A stretch of 43,149 nucleotides of DNA from Alphaproteobacteria bacterium (GCA_028285105.1 JANQQE010000007.1:67408-110556); one strand, 5' to 3'; counted from the stretch's first letter, positions 28,033-35,581 are shown. Made by a program: numbers and translations. The notes: a model not told the origin generated them from the sequence alone.

Positions 28033-29166
28033 TCAGCCGTCGTCGTTGGCCTTGCTACCGACGAGGCTGCGCACTTGGCTGGACAGGTCATCGTTTCCAA
28101 ACACGAAGGTTGAACGCGTACCGGCCAATACTTCAGCCAGTTGCTCCAGTTCCTTCATGCGGGCGAGCGTTGGGTTCTCGGCCAGCAGCTTAGCCGTGTT
28201 GGCCTGACTGCGCGCTGCTGCCGTTTCCTCACGCCGACGAATCAAGTTCGCTTGCGCCGACTTCTCGGCTTCGATAACCTGGTTCAAGATCGTCTTCATC
28301 TCGCCGGGCAAGATGATGTCCTTCAAACCGACGCTCTTGATCGCCACACCGAAATCCTTCGCCCGTGCGGCGAGCGCGTTTCGTACTTCACCGCTGACAG
28401 ACTCCTTGTCGGCCAGCAACGCATCGAGCGTCCTCGTACCGACCGCGGCTCGTAGAAACAACTGCGCCTCACGATACAGTGCCTGCGCGTGATCGCTCAC
28501 GACGGTCACCGCAAGGATCGAATCAACCACCTGATACGCGACCAGCAGGTTGACCCGCAGCGTAACCTTATCCTTGGTCATGATTTCCTGACCGGCGACA
28601 TCGGCCACCTGCTCTCGACGGTCGATGGTCTTCCACGTTACCTGACCGACATTGTTCCAGAAGACGTGACGCCCCTTGCTGAGCGTCTCGACGATCTTTC
28701 CGTCCTTGATCAAGAGCGCGTCTTCGTACTCGTCCACGTTGACGCCGCGCAGCCACTTCGAGCTACCGGCGAACGATACGATCGCTTCGAGCTTTGGGTG
28801 GTTGAAGCGCAGATTGGTTGTGTCAAACACTTCAACTTCGATCTTGTATGGCTCGTTCCAGAATGCGTGGCGCCCCGGACCTACGATGTGGGCCAGTCGC
28901 CCGTCGCTCCAGATTAGCGCTCGCTCATGGTCAGCGAGTTCGACAATCTGAAGAGCGCTTCGCAGGTCGCTGTTCTTAACGAGCAGGTCGAGTAACTTAT
29001 GCTCGAACTTCGTTACGAGCGTACTGATGGTTTCGATTCGCTCTCGACGCGCGCTCCACAATCGACTCCACAACCGATACTTACCTGGTCCGAGGAGCCG
29101 CACGAAGTCACCGTGTCGATACAGCAAACCCTTTTCATACGACTTGATTCGCGTTACTCCGAACAT
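28033..29166 (-). CDS. Slipin, SPFH/band-7 membrane-associated protein
   Basis: The 377-residue protein has two repeated N-terminal segments (GPGKYRLW, GPGRHAFW) and then an SPFH domain: IVETLSKGRHVFWN, MTKDKVTLRVNLLVAYQVVD, LRAAVGTRTLDALLADKESV, ARAKDFGVAIKSVGLKDIILPGEM and a coiled helix QVIEAEKSAQANLIRRREETAAARSQ in parts. Slipins form membrane-bound oligomers and are recurrent members of bacterial RtcB/RtcA operons; how they assist RNA repair is not settled. No clear membrane helix precedes the domain. A GAGG ribosome-binding site precedes the ATG. Confidence 0.93.
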   Translation of the reverse strand: MFGVTRIKSYEKGLLYRHGDFVRLLGPGKYRLWSRLWSARRERIETISTLVTKFEHKLLDLLVKNSDLRSALQIVELADHERALIWSDGRLAHIVGPGRHAFWNEPYKIEVEVFDTTNLRFNHPKLEAIVSFAGSSKWLRGVNVDEYEDALLIKDGKIVETLSKGRHVFWNNVGQVTWKTIDRREQVADVAGQEIMTKDKVTLRVNLLVAYQVVDSILAVTVVSDHAQALYREAQLFLRAAVGTRTLDALLADKESVSGEVRNALAARAKDFGVAIKSVGLKDIILPGEMKTILNQVIEAEKSAQANLIRRREETAAARSQANTAKLLAENPTLARMKELEQLAEVLAGTRSTFVFGNDDLSSQVRSLVGSKANDDG

Positions 29167-29235
29167 ACTACACCTCTACTTTCTACTGCCGGTTATCTCC
29201 TGCCGGCTTCCTTCACAATCGCCTACCATCAGGCG

Positions 29236-29481
29236 TCAATCTTCAAAGGCAAGTTGCAGGGCAATCATGTCAACCGATCCCGCATCTGCGACGGAGTCAA
29301 GCTTGAGATGCGCCCGTCTCGTTTCGGCCATACCCCGTTGGCGTACGACGTTGCCCGAGGTACTGGCGTAAACGAGTAAGGCCCATCGGTATCCACCCAA
29401 CTGCGAAGCCGCTTCTTCGGTGCCGACGGTTCCGCGTGCAATCGAAACCACACACATTCGATTGAGGCGATACGCTGCCAT
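29236..29481 (-). CDS. Hypothetical small protein, 81 aa
   Basis: An open frame between tRNA-Phe and the slipin gene encodes 81 residues (MAAYRLNRMCVVSIARGTVG...). The product has mixed charge, a plausible fold length and no known motif. No good Shine-Dalgarno site is seen and an in-frame TTG precedes the ATG. Its position inside the array, with the slipin gene starting 69 bases later, supports a real gene; alternatively it is non-coding spacer RNA. Confidence 0.4.
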   Translation of the reverse strand: MAAYRLNRMCVVSIARGTVGTEEAASQLGGYRWALLVYASTSGNVVRQRGMAETRRAHLKLDSVADAGSVDMIALQLAFED

Positions 29482-29556
29482 CAATCGATAAGCCGCCAGC
29501 CGACCGGCTGATATGTCACTCCCACAACTTGCTCCAAGGTGCGGTGGTTAAGCCGC

Positions 29557-29633
29557 TGGTAACTGGGGCGGGACTCGAACCCGCGACGTCACGGTTTTCA
29601 GCCATGCGCTCTAACCAACTGAGCTACCCGGTC
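29557..29633 (-). tRNA. tRNA-Phe (GAA) with encoded CCA
   Basis: Acceptor 5' strand GACCGGG faces CCCAGTT with a G-T pair at 1-72 and a C-A mismatch at 4-69. D arm GCTC/GAGC, anticodon arm CATGG-CTGAAAA-CCGTG (anticodon GAA) and T arm GCGGG-TTCGAGT-CCCGC are intact. A73 is followed by encoded CCA, the only one of the eight tRNA-like genes here with it. It starts one base after the degenerate tRNA-like sequence upstream, so the two form a tandem pair. Confidence 0.85.
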
Positions 29634-29634
29634 G

Positions 29635-29705
29635 TGGTCTGGGCAGGAATCGAACCTGCTCATCAGATTTTCAATCTGCGCTCGTCCATTGAGCTTCCAG
29701 AAACC
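29635..29705 (-). tRNA. Degenerate tRNA-Phe-like sequence (anticodon GAA)
   Basis: T arm GCAGG-TTCGATT-CCTGC and D stem GCTC/GAGC are good, and the anticodon loop TTGAAAA gives GAA. The acceptor 3' strand CCAGACC would pair with GGTCTGG, but the 5' side reads GGTTTCTGG, leaving a two-base bulge; position 8 is A instead of T; the anticodon stem has a G-A mismatch at 27-43; no CCA is encoded. This looks like a tRNA-derived RNA or pseudo-tRNA rather than a decoding tRNA. One base separates it from tRNA-Phe downstream. Confidence 0.75.
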
Positions 29706-29799
29706 GATATCGCTTCCGATGCCGTTCACGGAACACGCCCCAACAAATCCAACGGATGCCAAGCGCGCCGCCGGCACAACACCGGTCAAACCCAATAAT

Positions 29800-29870
29800 G
29801 TAGGGTCCGCTGTGCGGACCATTGGTACGTCTATACGTTTTGTATGAACGGTCCGCACAGCGGACCCTAC
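29800..29870. repeat. REP-like inverted doublet inside the RNA-repair array
   Basis: GTAG at 29800-29803 plus hairpin GGTCCGCTGTGCGGACC at 29804-29820 faces the reverse complement at 29850-29866 followed by CTAC at 29867-29870. It is the same family as 3844-3915, 26 kb away. It lies 23 bases after the rtcA stop and may protect or end the rtcA transcript before the tRNA-Phe pair. Confidence 0.85.
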
Positions 29871-29893
29871 GTTGGTTTCGACGTACCATTTAC

Positions 29894-30910
29894 TTAATTA
29901 ACTGCCAGCGTCGTACCACCGCCGCCGTGCTTCTCCGTTTCAATCCGTACGTCCAAAAACTTCTGGATCAATTCTGCGTGCGTTTGTGCATGCAGCGACA
30001 ACCCCGTTGATCGAAACGCCCCGCCACTTGCGACGGCCATCGGCAGCATTAGCTGATCCGTGAGATACTCACCCACCGGCGCATCGCTTTTGAGATACCT
30101 TTGACATTGCTGGACTGCATGTTTCGCAACCGACTCGGCGCTTCGTTCCACCGCGCCGAACTCGGTAAACATCTCTGTGACGTTCTCATACGCCAACTCA
30201 AGCGTAGTTACGTTACCCGGTCCAACAGATCGCTTTTCTTCGACGACTTCCAATTCGAACGCTTTCCAACGCATCTGCGCCTTCACGACATCGATCTCGC
30301 GCTGGCCAATCGACCGCGACAAGTTCGAGACAATCGCTCGGGCCCGACGACTGACCAACGGACCTCGCTCCAATATTTCAAGCGATCGCAGACCATCCGT
30401 CGGTTTAACGTCAACGACCATTCGCCCGCCGCCAGCCGGAAAAAAACCCGGCACGTCAAGCGACACCTTCACATTCGCACCCATCCGATTCAGCAGCGGC
30501 ACATAAGCACGCTCCAGAAAATCGAAGGGCGGGGCCATCGGGTTGTGCGTTCCACCTTCCAGCACGATGCGGCTTGGTTCCTTTGCCAAGACCAACGGCA
30601 ACAACACCGTTTGCAGAACCAGCGTCGTACTGCCCGCCGTTCCAATGCTGAACCGATAGTCGCCACCCACCGCCGTTTGCGGCACGAATTCCAACTCCGT
30701 GGAACCGATTTCGTCACCGACGACCAATCCATTCGAAACCTGCGCTGCCGCCCGGACTGCCGTCAGGTGCTGCCGCATCAAACCCGGCTTGCGCCGCTTC
30801 GCACGAATGTTCTCGATGCGAACAGGCGAACCCGTCACAATCGAAAGCGCCAACGAAGATCGCAGAATCTGCCCGCCACCTTCTCCAAATGATCCGTCAA
30901 TTCTTATCAT
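29894..30910 (-). CDS. rtcA: RNA 3'-terminal phosphate cyclase
   Basis: RtcA uses ATP to convert RNA 3'-phosphates to 2',3'-cyclic phosphates through a covalent His-AMP intermediate. The ATG at 30908-30910 (MIRIDGSFGEGGGQILRSSL) gives 338 residues, the usual RtcA length; the longer frame upstream runs through a REP element. Signatures are GEGGGQILR at the N-terminus, GGTHNPMAPPFDFLE, FFPAGGGRM and the C-terminal SLHAQTHAELIQKFL. The catalytic His lies in the GLSLHAQTHAE region. It is separated from rtcB by three small genes and an intrinsic terminator, so it may have its own promoter or depend on read-through. Confidence 0.96.
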   Translation of the reverse strand: MIRIDGSFGEGGGQILRSSLALSIVTGSPVRIENIRAKRRKPGLMRQHLTAVRAAAQVSNGLVVGDEIGSTELEFVPQTAVGGDYRFSIGTAGSTTLVLQTVLLPLVLAKEPSRIVLEGGTHNPMAPPFDFLERAYVPLLNRMGANVKVSLDVPGFFPAGGGRMVVDVKPTDGLRSLEILERGPLVSRRARAIVSNLSRSIGQREIDVVKAQMRWKAFELEVVEEKRSVGPGNVTTLELAYENVTEMFTEFGAVERSAESVAKHAVQQCQRYLKSDAPVGEYLTDQLMLPMAVASGGAFRSTGLSLHAQTHAELIQKFLDVRIETEKHGGGGTTLAVN

Positions 30911-30923
30911 TACCATTCGCCAT

Positions 30924-30946
30924 GTAGGGTGCGTCCCGGACGCACC
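30924..30946 (+). repeat. REP-like palindrome, second subtype
   Basis: GTAG (30924-30927) is followed by the hairpin GGTGCGTCCCGGACGCACC (9-bp stem, one-base loop). It shares the GTAG foot and GG...CC frame with the other REP units but has a different core. It lies just upstream of the rtcA start. A matching copy is at 41893-41915. Confidence 0.75.
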
Positions 30947-31052
30947 GTTTAATAATCTTTCGTGATTCGATGCACTCCAATAGCGCGCCGGCATCCCGCG
31001 CGCAGCACATCCGTCCAAGCCAATTCGTATTCATCATGGCTTGCTGCAACTA

Positions 31053-31096
31053 CAAAAAAAGCCTCGAAGACGCCGGTGTTCGGGGTCTTCGAGGCT
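31053..31096 (-). terminator. Intrinsic terminator inside the RNA-repair array, before rtcA
   Basis: On the minus strand AGCCTCGAAGAC (31096-31085) pairs perfectly with GTCTTCGAGGCT (31071-31060) around a 13-base loop, and the stem is followed by seven T residues. This is a textbook rho-independent terminator located after the 52-aa ORF and ~140 bases before rtcA, so it should separate an rtcB transcript from rtcA unless read through. Confidence 0.88.
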
Positions 31097-31121
31097 TGGA
31101 AACCGTGCTTATGCGTTACGG

Positions 31122-31280
31122 TTACGGACCTGAATCCCAGAACTGTGGCGTGCGGCTAAACAATTGCGCGTGTTCGATCGGCTGCGAGCATTCATGCATT
31201 GCATAGCCGAGGCCATACACATTCATGCCGCCGCAATCTGCATCGAACAATTGCGAATTGTCTATTGATTTCCTGAGCAT
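31122..31280 (-). CDS. Hypothetical 52-aa protein
   Basis: A short frame (MLRKSIDNSQLFDADCGGMN...) ending in FSRTPQFWDSGP. The ATG has TGAGG 8 bases upstream, and the composition (Cys, Trp, Tyr, Gly, acidic residues) is protein-like. The frame remains open upstream for 8 more codons (after a TAG at 31317-31319), so it may be the tail of an older longer gene. It is the last coding frame before the terminator at 31053-31096. No homologue is recognised. Confidence 0.4.
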   Translation of the reverse strand: MLRKSIDNSQLFDADCGGMNVYGLGYAMHECSQPIEHAQLFSRTPQFWDSGP

Positions 31281-31495
31281 ATACACTGCCTCAACAAAAT
31301 AAGGCTTACCGCAAAATGGCTAACCGCATAGAGGCGGAAACGCCTTGAAATACTGCATCTGCTGCTACTACGATGCGGAAGTGTACAACCTGAAATCGCA
31401 ATTGCAAGCTAGTTTTTTGAAAAGTACCACTCATCTTAAAGGTACGTCGCTTCGTATCGTTGACTCCCGTTTCTAATTCACTCATACCAAACGGC

Positions 31496-31885
31496 TCATC
31501 CGTCACCGCTTACTTTGATCATCTTCACGTGCGTCAAAGGCAATCGCACGAAGTGTGGCATATAGCAGTCGGCCATTTCGATTCCGATGCGATGCTTCTT
31601 CGGGCAGAACAAATTCCACTTCCGATCGCCAGGCCCGCAACAACCAACCCGCGGGCCACCCTCGATCACGCCAGTCAACGAATCGCGATAGACCAGAATC
31701 TCGTTGTCCTGCGCACCGTAGAAGAGTTCCTCCGCAACGATAAGCTCGCTGCGACAATAAGCACCAACAGCCATCAACGGCTCATCGTATTCCATGTGCA
31801 GCGCATCGTAGTCGGTCAATTCCTGCAACGGCCCCGACAACTCGCGCCCGCAACGTTTGCATTGGATTTGAATAGCAGCATTCAT
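31496..31885 (-). CDS. Small Cys-rich, probably zinc-binding protein, 129 aa
   Basis: The ATG at 31883-31885 starts MNAAIQIQCKRCGRELSGPL; a GTG 12 bases upstream is an alternative. CxxC at residues 9-12 and a second Cys group (VGCCGPGDRKWNLFCPKKH) suggest a zinc ribbon split by a ~75-residue insert, then MADCYMPHFVRLPLTHV. Proteins with this layout (CxxCGRELSGPL near the N-terminus and a CWxPH-like end) occur as uncharacterised bacterial proteins. Its place between the DUF5677-like gene and rtcA suggests RNA or ribosome association, which is inference only. Confidence 0.7.
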   Translation of the reverse strand: MNAAIQIQCKRCGRELSGPLQELTDYDALHMEYDEPLMAVGAYCRSELIVAEELFYGAQDNEILVYRDSLTGVIEGGPRVGCCGPGDRKWNLFCPKKHRIGIEMADCYMPHFVRLPLTHVKMIKVSGDG

Positions 31886-31966
31886 CAAGAGATTCACAAA
31901 ACAATTGTTCGGTCATCGACTCGACACTGCCTGGCATTCCATCTTGTCGGGGCGATGTCGTGACCT

Positions 31967-32758
31967 TCACACCAATCTTGCATTACAATAATCTTCTGCA
32001 AACGTATCCATCCATCTCCGCAATTTGTCGCAGACACATAGGTTTAGCGAATCCAACACAACGATAACACATTGATAGACGACTGATGTGGAAGCAAGAA
32101 AGAGATCGGCACCATTCGGCATTAGTGCGCCTTGCGAAGTCGCGAATGGACTAGCGTGAACCGCACCGCTCGAGAACCGAACGTACCACGTGTACTCTTC
32201 CTCGCGTCCGACGATTCGAGCCAGATCAAACAGGGTTCCCTTGTACCAGCGATCGCGCCCCCATTTATTCCAAAACTCACTGTTTTTGCATTGATTATAT
32301 TGACTCACCATAAGTTGCTTGGTCTCATCTCGTTTTGGAATGGACGAAATTCGCTTTGCCAGTGCACATTCGCTCTCTTCAATCAATTCAAGGAACTTGT
32401 AATTTTCAATTGCACCATACTTCAAGTATTGAACTGCCCTTTTCTCAGACATTTCAGACGACTCGAGAATATACATCAGTTGGATTTGAGCGTCATAGAT
32501 GCACCTTAGTAAGACCGTTGTTGGATTCCCGACGCAGGGTTCGTATTCCTCCATACGTTTATCGCGATACAGAATCGAGATTGCTTGCAAGTTACAAGCA
32601 ATGTGCGTCATCAAATCGCATACAGCGAGGCTGAGATCCTTGCTCTCAAGTTTCCTCACTTGTGACAAGACCTCTTTGCAAATCGCATCGGTTTGCAAAC
32701 TCATTGCACTCAGAACGCCCTCAGGCAGGAATTCACTGTTCTGATCTGTAGTCATCAT
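31967..32758 (-). CDS. DUF5677-like all-helical protein
   Basis: The 263-residue product is almost wholly helical: an N-terminal helix SMSLQTDAICKEVLSQVRKL, a central NPTTVLLRCIYDAQIQLMYILES motif, VQYLKYGAIENYKFLELIEE, and a C-terminal VRFSSGAVHASP motif followed by helices. The R-x3-(D/E) pair in the central helix and the S-x3-H motif resemble the DUF5677 family, whose members are sometimes linked to HEPN-like folds and stress or defence loci; this link is tentative. It starts 17 bases after the rtcB stop with GAGG before the ATG, so it is co-expressed with RtcB. Confidence 0.65.
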   Translation of the reverse strand: MMTTDQNSEFLPEGVLSAMSLQTDAICKEVLSQVRKLESKDLSLAVCDLMTHIACNLQAISILYRDKRMEEYEPCVGNPTTVLLRCIYDAQIQLMYILESSEMSEKRAVQYLKYGAIENYKFLELIEESECALAKRISSIPKRDETKQLMVSQYNQCKNSEFWNKWGRDRWYKGTLFDLARIVGREEEYTWYVRFSSGAVHASPFATSQGALMPNGADLFLASTSVVYQCVIVVLDSLNLCVCDKLRRWMDTFAEDYCNARLV

Positions 32759-32775
32759 ATCAACCTCATGAACCT

Positions 32776-34272
32776 CTAATCGTCCGCCTTATCCGCATCC
32801 TTAATCACAAACCGCGCATGGAGTCGCGCGACTTCCGACGCCAGTCCGGCTTGCTTGACCGAGCGTAGGACCTCATCGAAATCCTTATACGCTGCCGGCG
32901 ATTCGTCCTTTGGATAGTTCCGGCAGTTTGTCAGAATGTCCTTCTTTTCAAACGACTCGTTGATCGACTGCTGATCCAACGTGCGGATCGCGTTCTTTCG
33001 ACCCAGCACACGTCCGGCACCGTGGTTGACGCTGTAGCAACTTAGCTCTGCACCAGCATCGGCGACCATCACTGCCGACCCACGTTGCGGATCGCCCGGC
33101 AGCAGAATCGGGTGTCCCGAATTCTCAAAAGGCGTATCACGCAGTGCGTGGTGACCGGCTGGGAAGGCGCGGGTCGCACCCTTTCGCATCACCCATGACG
33201 GCTTGTTCTTGACGATCTCCTTGCGGGCGATGTTGTGGCTGATGAAGTACACCAACTCACCCTTCACGCCCGGGAAGACTTCCTGAAACGCTTCGAGCAC
33301 GAGCGCGTTGATCAACATGTGGTTGACCGTCGCGAAGTTTGCACCGAGCGACATGTCGTCGATGTACGCATTGGCTTCCGGCGTACCGAGCGGTGCATAA
33401 CACAGGTGTCGATCGTTGCCCGGGAAGTTAATCCCCCAGGTATCGAACAAACCCTGAAGCGCGCGGAACTGCCCCATCGCCAGGTTATGACCGAACCCTC
33501 GCGAACCGCAGTGCGACAGAAACGCCACGTGGTTATCACGTAGCCCGAACACATCCGCACACGCCTTGGCCCGTTCGTTGTCGGCGATGCTTACCACCTC
33601 GCACTCGCCGAAGTGGTTTCCGCCGCCATACGAACCGAGTTGCGTCACCTTGTCTTCCAGGCGGCCGCACTGACCGGTCTTCTTCAACACTTCAAGCCGC
33701 CCCGCCAGCGCATCGCGCGTGTCGTCGTGGCCAACGTGGAAGGCATCTTCGCATCGGTCAGCCCAGTGCGCCGGGATGCCCATCGCGTCGCAGACTTCCT
33801 TCGACGCACCTTCGATCGCGGCTTGCAACCCGAGCGACTTGAACACGTGACGCGACTTAGGCACGTGTCGTTGACCGCGTCCCGTACCCGTTGGCGTTCG
33901 TTGACAGATCGCACTGATGACTTCGCGCCGTACCTTTCGATCGACGATCTGGTCGGCTGGCAGGTCCAGTTGCAACAGGCTCATCGAACACTTGATGTCC
34001 ACGCCCACCGGTCCCGGATAAATGTGCGAGCCGGAGGCCATCACGCATCCGATCGGCGCACCGTATCCGATGTGAGCGTCCGGATTGAGAACGACTTCGT
34101 CCACGCCCGGCGCGATCCGAGTGTTGATCACCTGGTTAATCGTCGCGTTGTCGAACGTCTCGCGGATTTTCTCAGTGCCAATGACTGTCACTGGCGAAAG
34201 CTTTCCGTCTTGAACAGGCAGGATCGCCGTCGCTTCACCGGTTGAAATCAGTTGATTTTTGTTTTCTGCCAT
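32776..34272 (-). CDS. rtcB: RNA-splicing ligase RtcB
   Basis: RtcB joins RNA 2',3'-cyclic phosphate or 3'-phosphate ends to 5'-OH ends using GTP and Mn2+. The 498-residue protein shows GPVGVDIKC (metal Cys), GSYGGGNHFGECE, LSHCGSRGFGHN, YFISHNIARKE, VMRKGATRAFPAG, GSAVMVADAGAEL and the guanylylated His motif SVNHGAGRVLGRK. All metal and nucleotide residues I can check are present. It is longer than the E. coli enzyme (408) and matches the longer type common outside enterobacteria. It follows two tRNA-Leu genes and precedes the DUF5677-like gene. Confidence 0.97.
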   Translation of the reverse strand: MAENKNQLISTGEATAILPVQDGKLSPVTVIGTEKIRETFDNATINQVINTRIAPGVDEVVLNPDAHIGYGAPIGCVMASGSHIYPGPVGVDIKCSMSLLQLDLPADQIVDRKVRREVISAICQRTPTGTGRGQRHVPKSRHVFKSLGLQAAIEGASKEVCDAMGIPAHWADRCEDAFHVGHDDTRDALAGRLEVLKKTGQCGRLEDKVTQLGSYGGGNHFGECEVVSIADNERAKACADVFGLRDNHVAFLSHCGSRGFGHNLAMGQFRALQGLFDTWGINFPGNDRHLCYAPLGTPEANAYIDDMSLGANFATVNHMLINALVLEAFQEVFPGVKGELVYFISHNIARKEIVKNKPSWVMRKGATRAFPAGHHALRDTPFENSGHPILLPGDPQRGSAVMVADAGAELSCYSVNHGAGRVLGRKNAIRTLDQQSINESFEKKDILTNCRNYPKDESPAAYKDFDEVLRSVKQAGLASEVARLHARFVIKDADKADD

Positions 34273-34355
34273 GATTCTGTCTCACTTCATTAGACTACTT
34301 CTACATTTCGCAGTGACGATTATAACCGCGTACACCGCGTTCGTATGAAAACCAA

Positions 34356-34442
34356 CTGCGGTTGGTGGGATTCGAACCCACATGATGTAAACCATCTCCA
34401 GGCTCTCAACCTGGTGCGTATGCCAGTTCCGCCACAACCGCA
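34356..34442 (-). tRNA. tRNA-Leu (GAG) with G73
   Basis: Class II tRNA with acceptor TGCGGTT/AACCGCA (seven pairs), anticodon arm CCAGG-TTGAGAG-CCTGG (anticodon GAG), a long variable arm (GATG...CATC stem) and T arm GTGGG-TTCGAAT-CCCAC. The discriminator base is G, whereas A73 is the usual leucine identity base. No encoded CCA. It is 13 bases after tRNA-Leu(TAG). Confidence 0.93.
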
Positions 34443-34455
34443 AAGCAAAATCGAA

Positions 34456-34540
34456 TGCGGCTGGTGGGAGTCGAACCCACACGGGCGTTTCGCCCACACG
34501 CTTCTAAGGCGCGTTCGTCTGCCAATTCCGACACAGCCGC
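34456..34540 (-). tRNA. tRNA-Leu (TAG)
   Basis: Acceptor GCGGCTG/CAGCCGC, anticodon arm CGCGC-CTTAGAA-GCGTG (anticodon TAG, reading CUA), variable arm GGGCG-AAA-CGCCC and T arm GTGGG-TTCGACT-CCCAC, with A73 and no encoded CCA. All stems are sound, so it should be a functional leucine tRNA. It lies between the 266-aa gene and tRNA-Leu(GAG). Confidence 0.95.
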
Positions 34541-34577
34541 CAGCCACATCTTCCTCGCTCGGGTATCTCGAATCGCA

Positions 34578-35378
34578 CTATCCAAGCTGTCGATCAACCG
34601 AATCCTGCAACCCGTCAATCAGTCGCTCGCGGGCAGCGAACACGCGCTCTGCGGTGAGAACAAACTTCAACCCAGCCTCACTCTTTTTAGCGGCTGATAC
34701 TTGTCGCCATAGAATCAATGCCGCACCTTCCAAGTGCTGGTGGGCGATCCAATTCGCCTCGAAATCGCAGCGTCGCACCAATTCCCATGCGTAGGTCCAC
34801 ACCGCAAGTTCCTTTTGAAAGTCGCCCTGCTGATTTAGCAACGCATCGAGATCGCCCTCGACGAGCGGCAATTGCGATTCGTTGATCAACTCCCGCAGTG
34901 CGCTTCGCTTGAGCAGTTGCGCACCGCGCCGACTCTCGGTGGTTAAGTGGCAAGCAAAGTTTCCGAGTCGCCACACAAGACCGTCACAAAACTTACATTC
35001 GCAATACTCGACGGTACGCAGTTCGCCTTCGTCCGATGCCGACCACATGGCATACTTTCGTGCGTAATAGGCACTGTCGTATTCTCCGGAAGTCATCTCA
35101 AACGAAACCAGCATGCTGACGAATGCATCGCGAGTGTCATCACCTGGCATCAACGATTCGGGAACCATTTCCTGGTTGTAAGCGAGCCACGACGAAGCCA
35201 GATCGAAGATGTTGCGATCGCCCTCGCCAACATGGCCGCCATCAAGTCGAATCCCCTCGCCCTGCCGTACACCACGCAACCAGTCGACGAACCGATACGC
35301 TCGCTGCTGAATGTCGAGCGCCCGCTGGATTGCATCGGCTGTGGGCATCGCATGTTCCTTCACGTCGCTGTATGACAT
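34578..35378 (-). CDS. Unknown RNA-repair-array protein, 266 aa
   Basis: Not recognised. The ATG at 35376-35378 (MSYSDVKEHAMPTADAIQRA) has GGAG upstream; an earlier ATG at 35393 would overlap the end of tRNA-Gln. The product is soluble and mainly helical, with FDLASSWLAYNQEMVPESLM, a Cys cluster VEYCECKFCDGLVWRLG (possible metal site), GNFACHLTTESRRGAQLLKR and a C-terminal helix AERVFAARERLIDGLQ. No catalytic motif is evident. It sits between tRNA-Gln and tRNA-Leu(TAG) in the same direction, so it should be made together with them and RtcB; a tRNA-binding or processing role is a guess from position. Confidence 0.8.
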   Translation of the reverse strand: MSYSDVKEHAMPTADAIQRALDIQQRAYRFVDWLRGVRQGEGIRLDGGHVGEGDRNIFDLASSWLAYNQEMVPESLMPGDDTRDAFVSMLVSFEMTSGEYDSAYYARKYAMWSASDEGELRTVEYCECKFCDGLVWRLGNFACHLTTESRRGAQLLKRSALRELINESQLPLVEGDLDALLNQQGDFQKELAVWTYAWELVRRCDFEANWIAHQHLEGAALILWRQVSAAKKSEAGLKFVLTAERVFAARERLIDGLQDSVDRQLG

Positions 35379-35394
35379 TTTCCCGATCTCCAAT

Positions 35395-35465
35395 CAGCGG
35401 AACCGGGATTCGAACCCGAACCTTCGGTGTCAAAGACCGAGATGCTACCGTTACACTATCCCGCT
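35395..35465 (-). tRNA. tRNA-Gln (TTG)
   Basis: Acceptor AGCGGGA/TTCCGCT (one G-T), D arm GTGT-AACGGTA-GCAT, anticodon arm TCGGT-CTTTGAC-ACCGA (anticodon TTG), T arm TCGGG-TTCGAAT-CCCGG and discriminator G73, as expected for glutamine. No encoded CCA. The downstream protein gene starts 17 bases after its 3' end. Confidence 0.93.
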
Positions 35466-35497
35466 CTAGATACTGCAATCGCTTCAACCCGGGGGTG

Positions 35498-35517
35498 CCC
35501 CGCCCTTCAGGGTGGGG
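35498..35517. repeat. GC-rich hairpin between tRNA-Gln and tRNA-Pro
   Basis: CCCCGCCC (35498-35505) pairs with GGGTGGGG (35510-35517) around the loop TTCA. The motif resembles hairpins seen at ends of IS200/IS605-type elements, but no transposase or TnpB frame is nearby. It may also act as an RNA processing or stabilising structure between the two tRNAs. Confidence 0.5.
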
Positions 35518-35581
35518 GACTGAAAAATCGTTTTCCCGTTCACACGCTGACAATCCTTCAACAAAATAAATCATCCGAACA

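Noticed and set aside
29706..29799. Additional tRNA between the pseudo-tRNA-Phe and the REP doublet
   Set aside because: A small CCGG hairpin is visible but there is no T-arm consensus or cloverleaf.
30911..31018. N-terminal extension of rtcA
   Set aside because: It translates a REP palindrome and would exceed the normal RtcA length; MIRIDGSFGEGGG is the conserved start.
30947..31052. Second sigma-54 promoter directly before rtcA
   Set aside because: A TTGGC motif exists near 31020 but no GC lies exactly ten bases after GG, so spacing is wrong.
31306..31506. 66-aa open frame starting with GTG, overlapping the end of the Cys-rich gene
   Set aside because: No good ribosome-binding site, unlikely composition for a protein, and it overlaps the previous gene; the region is more likely spacer or decayed coding sequence.
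35498..35517. IS200/IS605 insertion
   Set aside because: Only a hairpin resembles such ends; no transposase, TnpB frame or second end is present.
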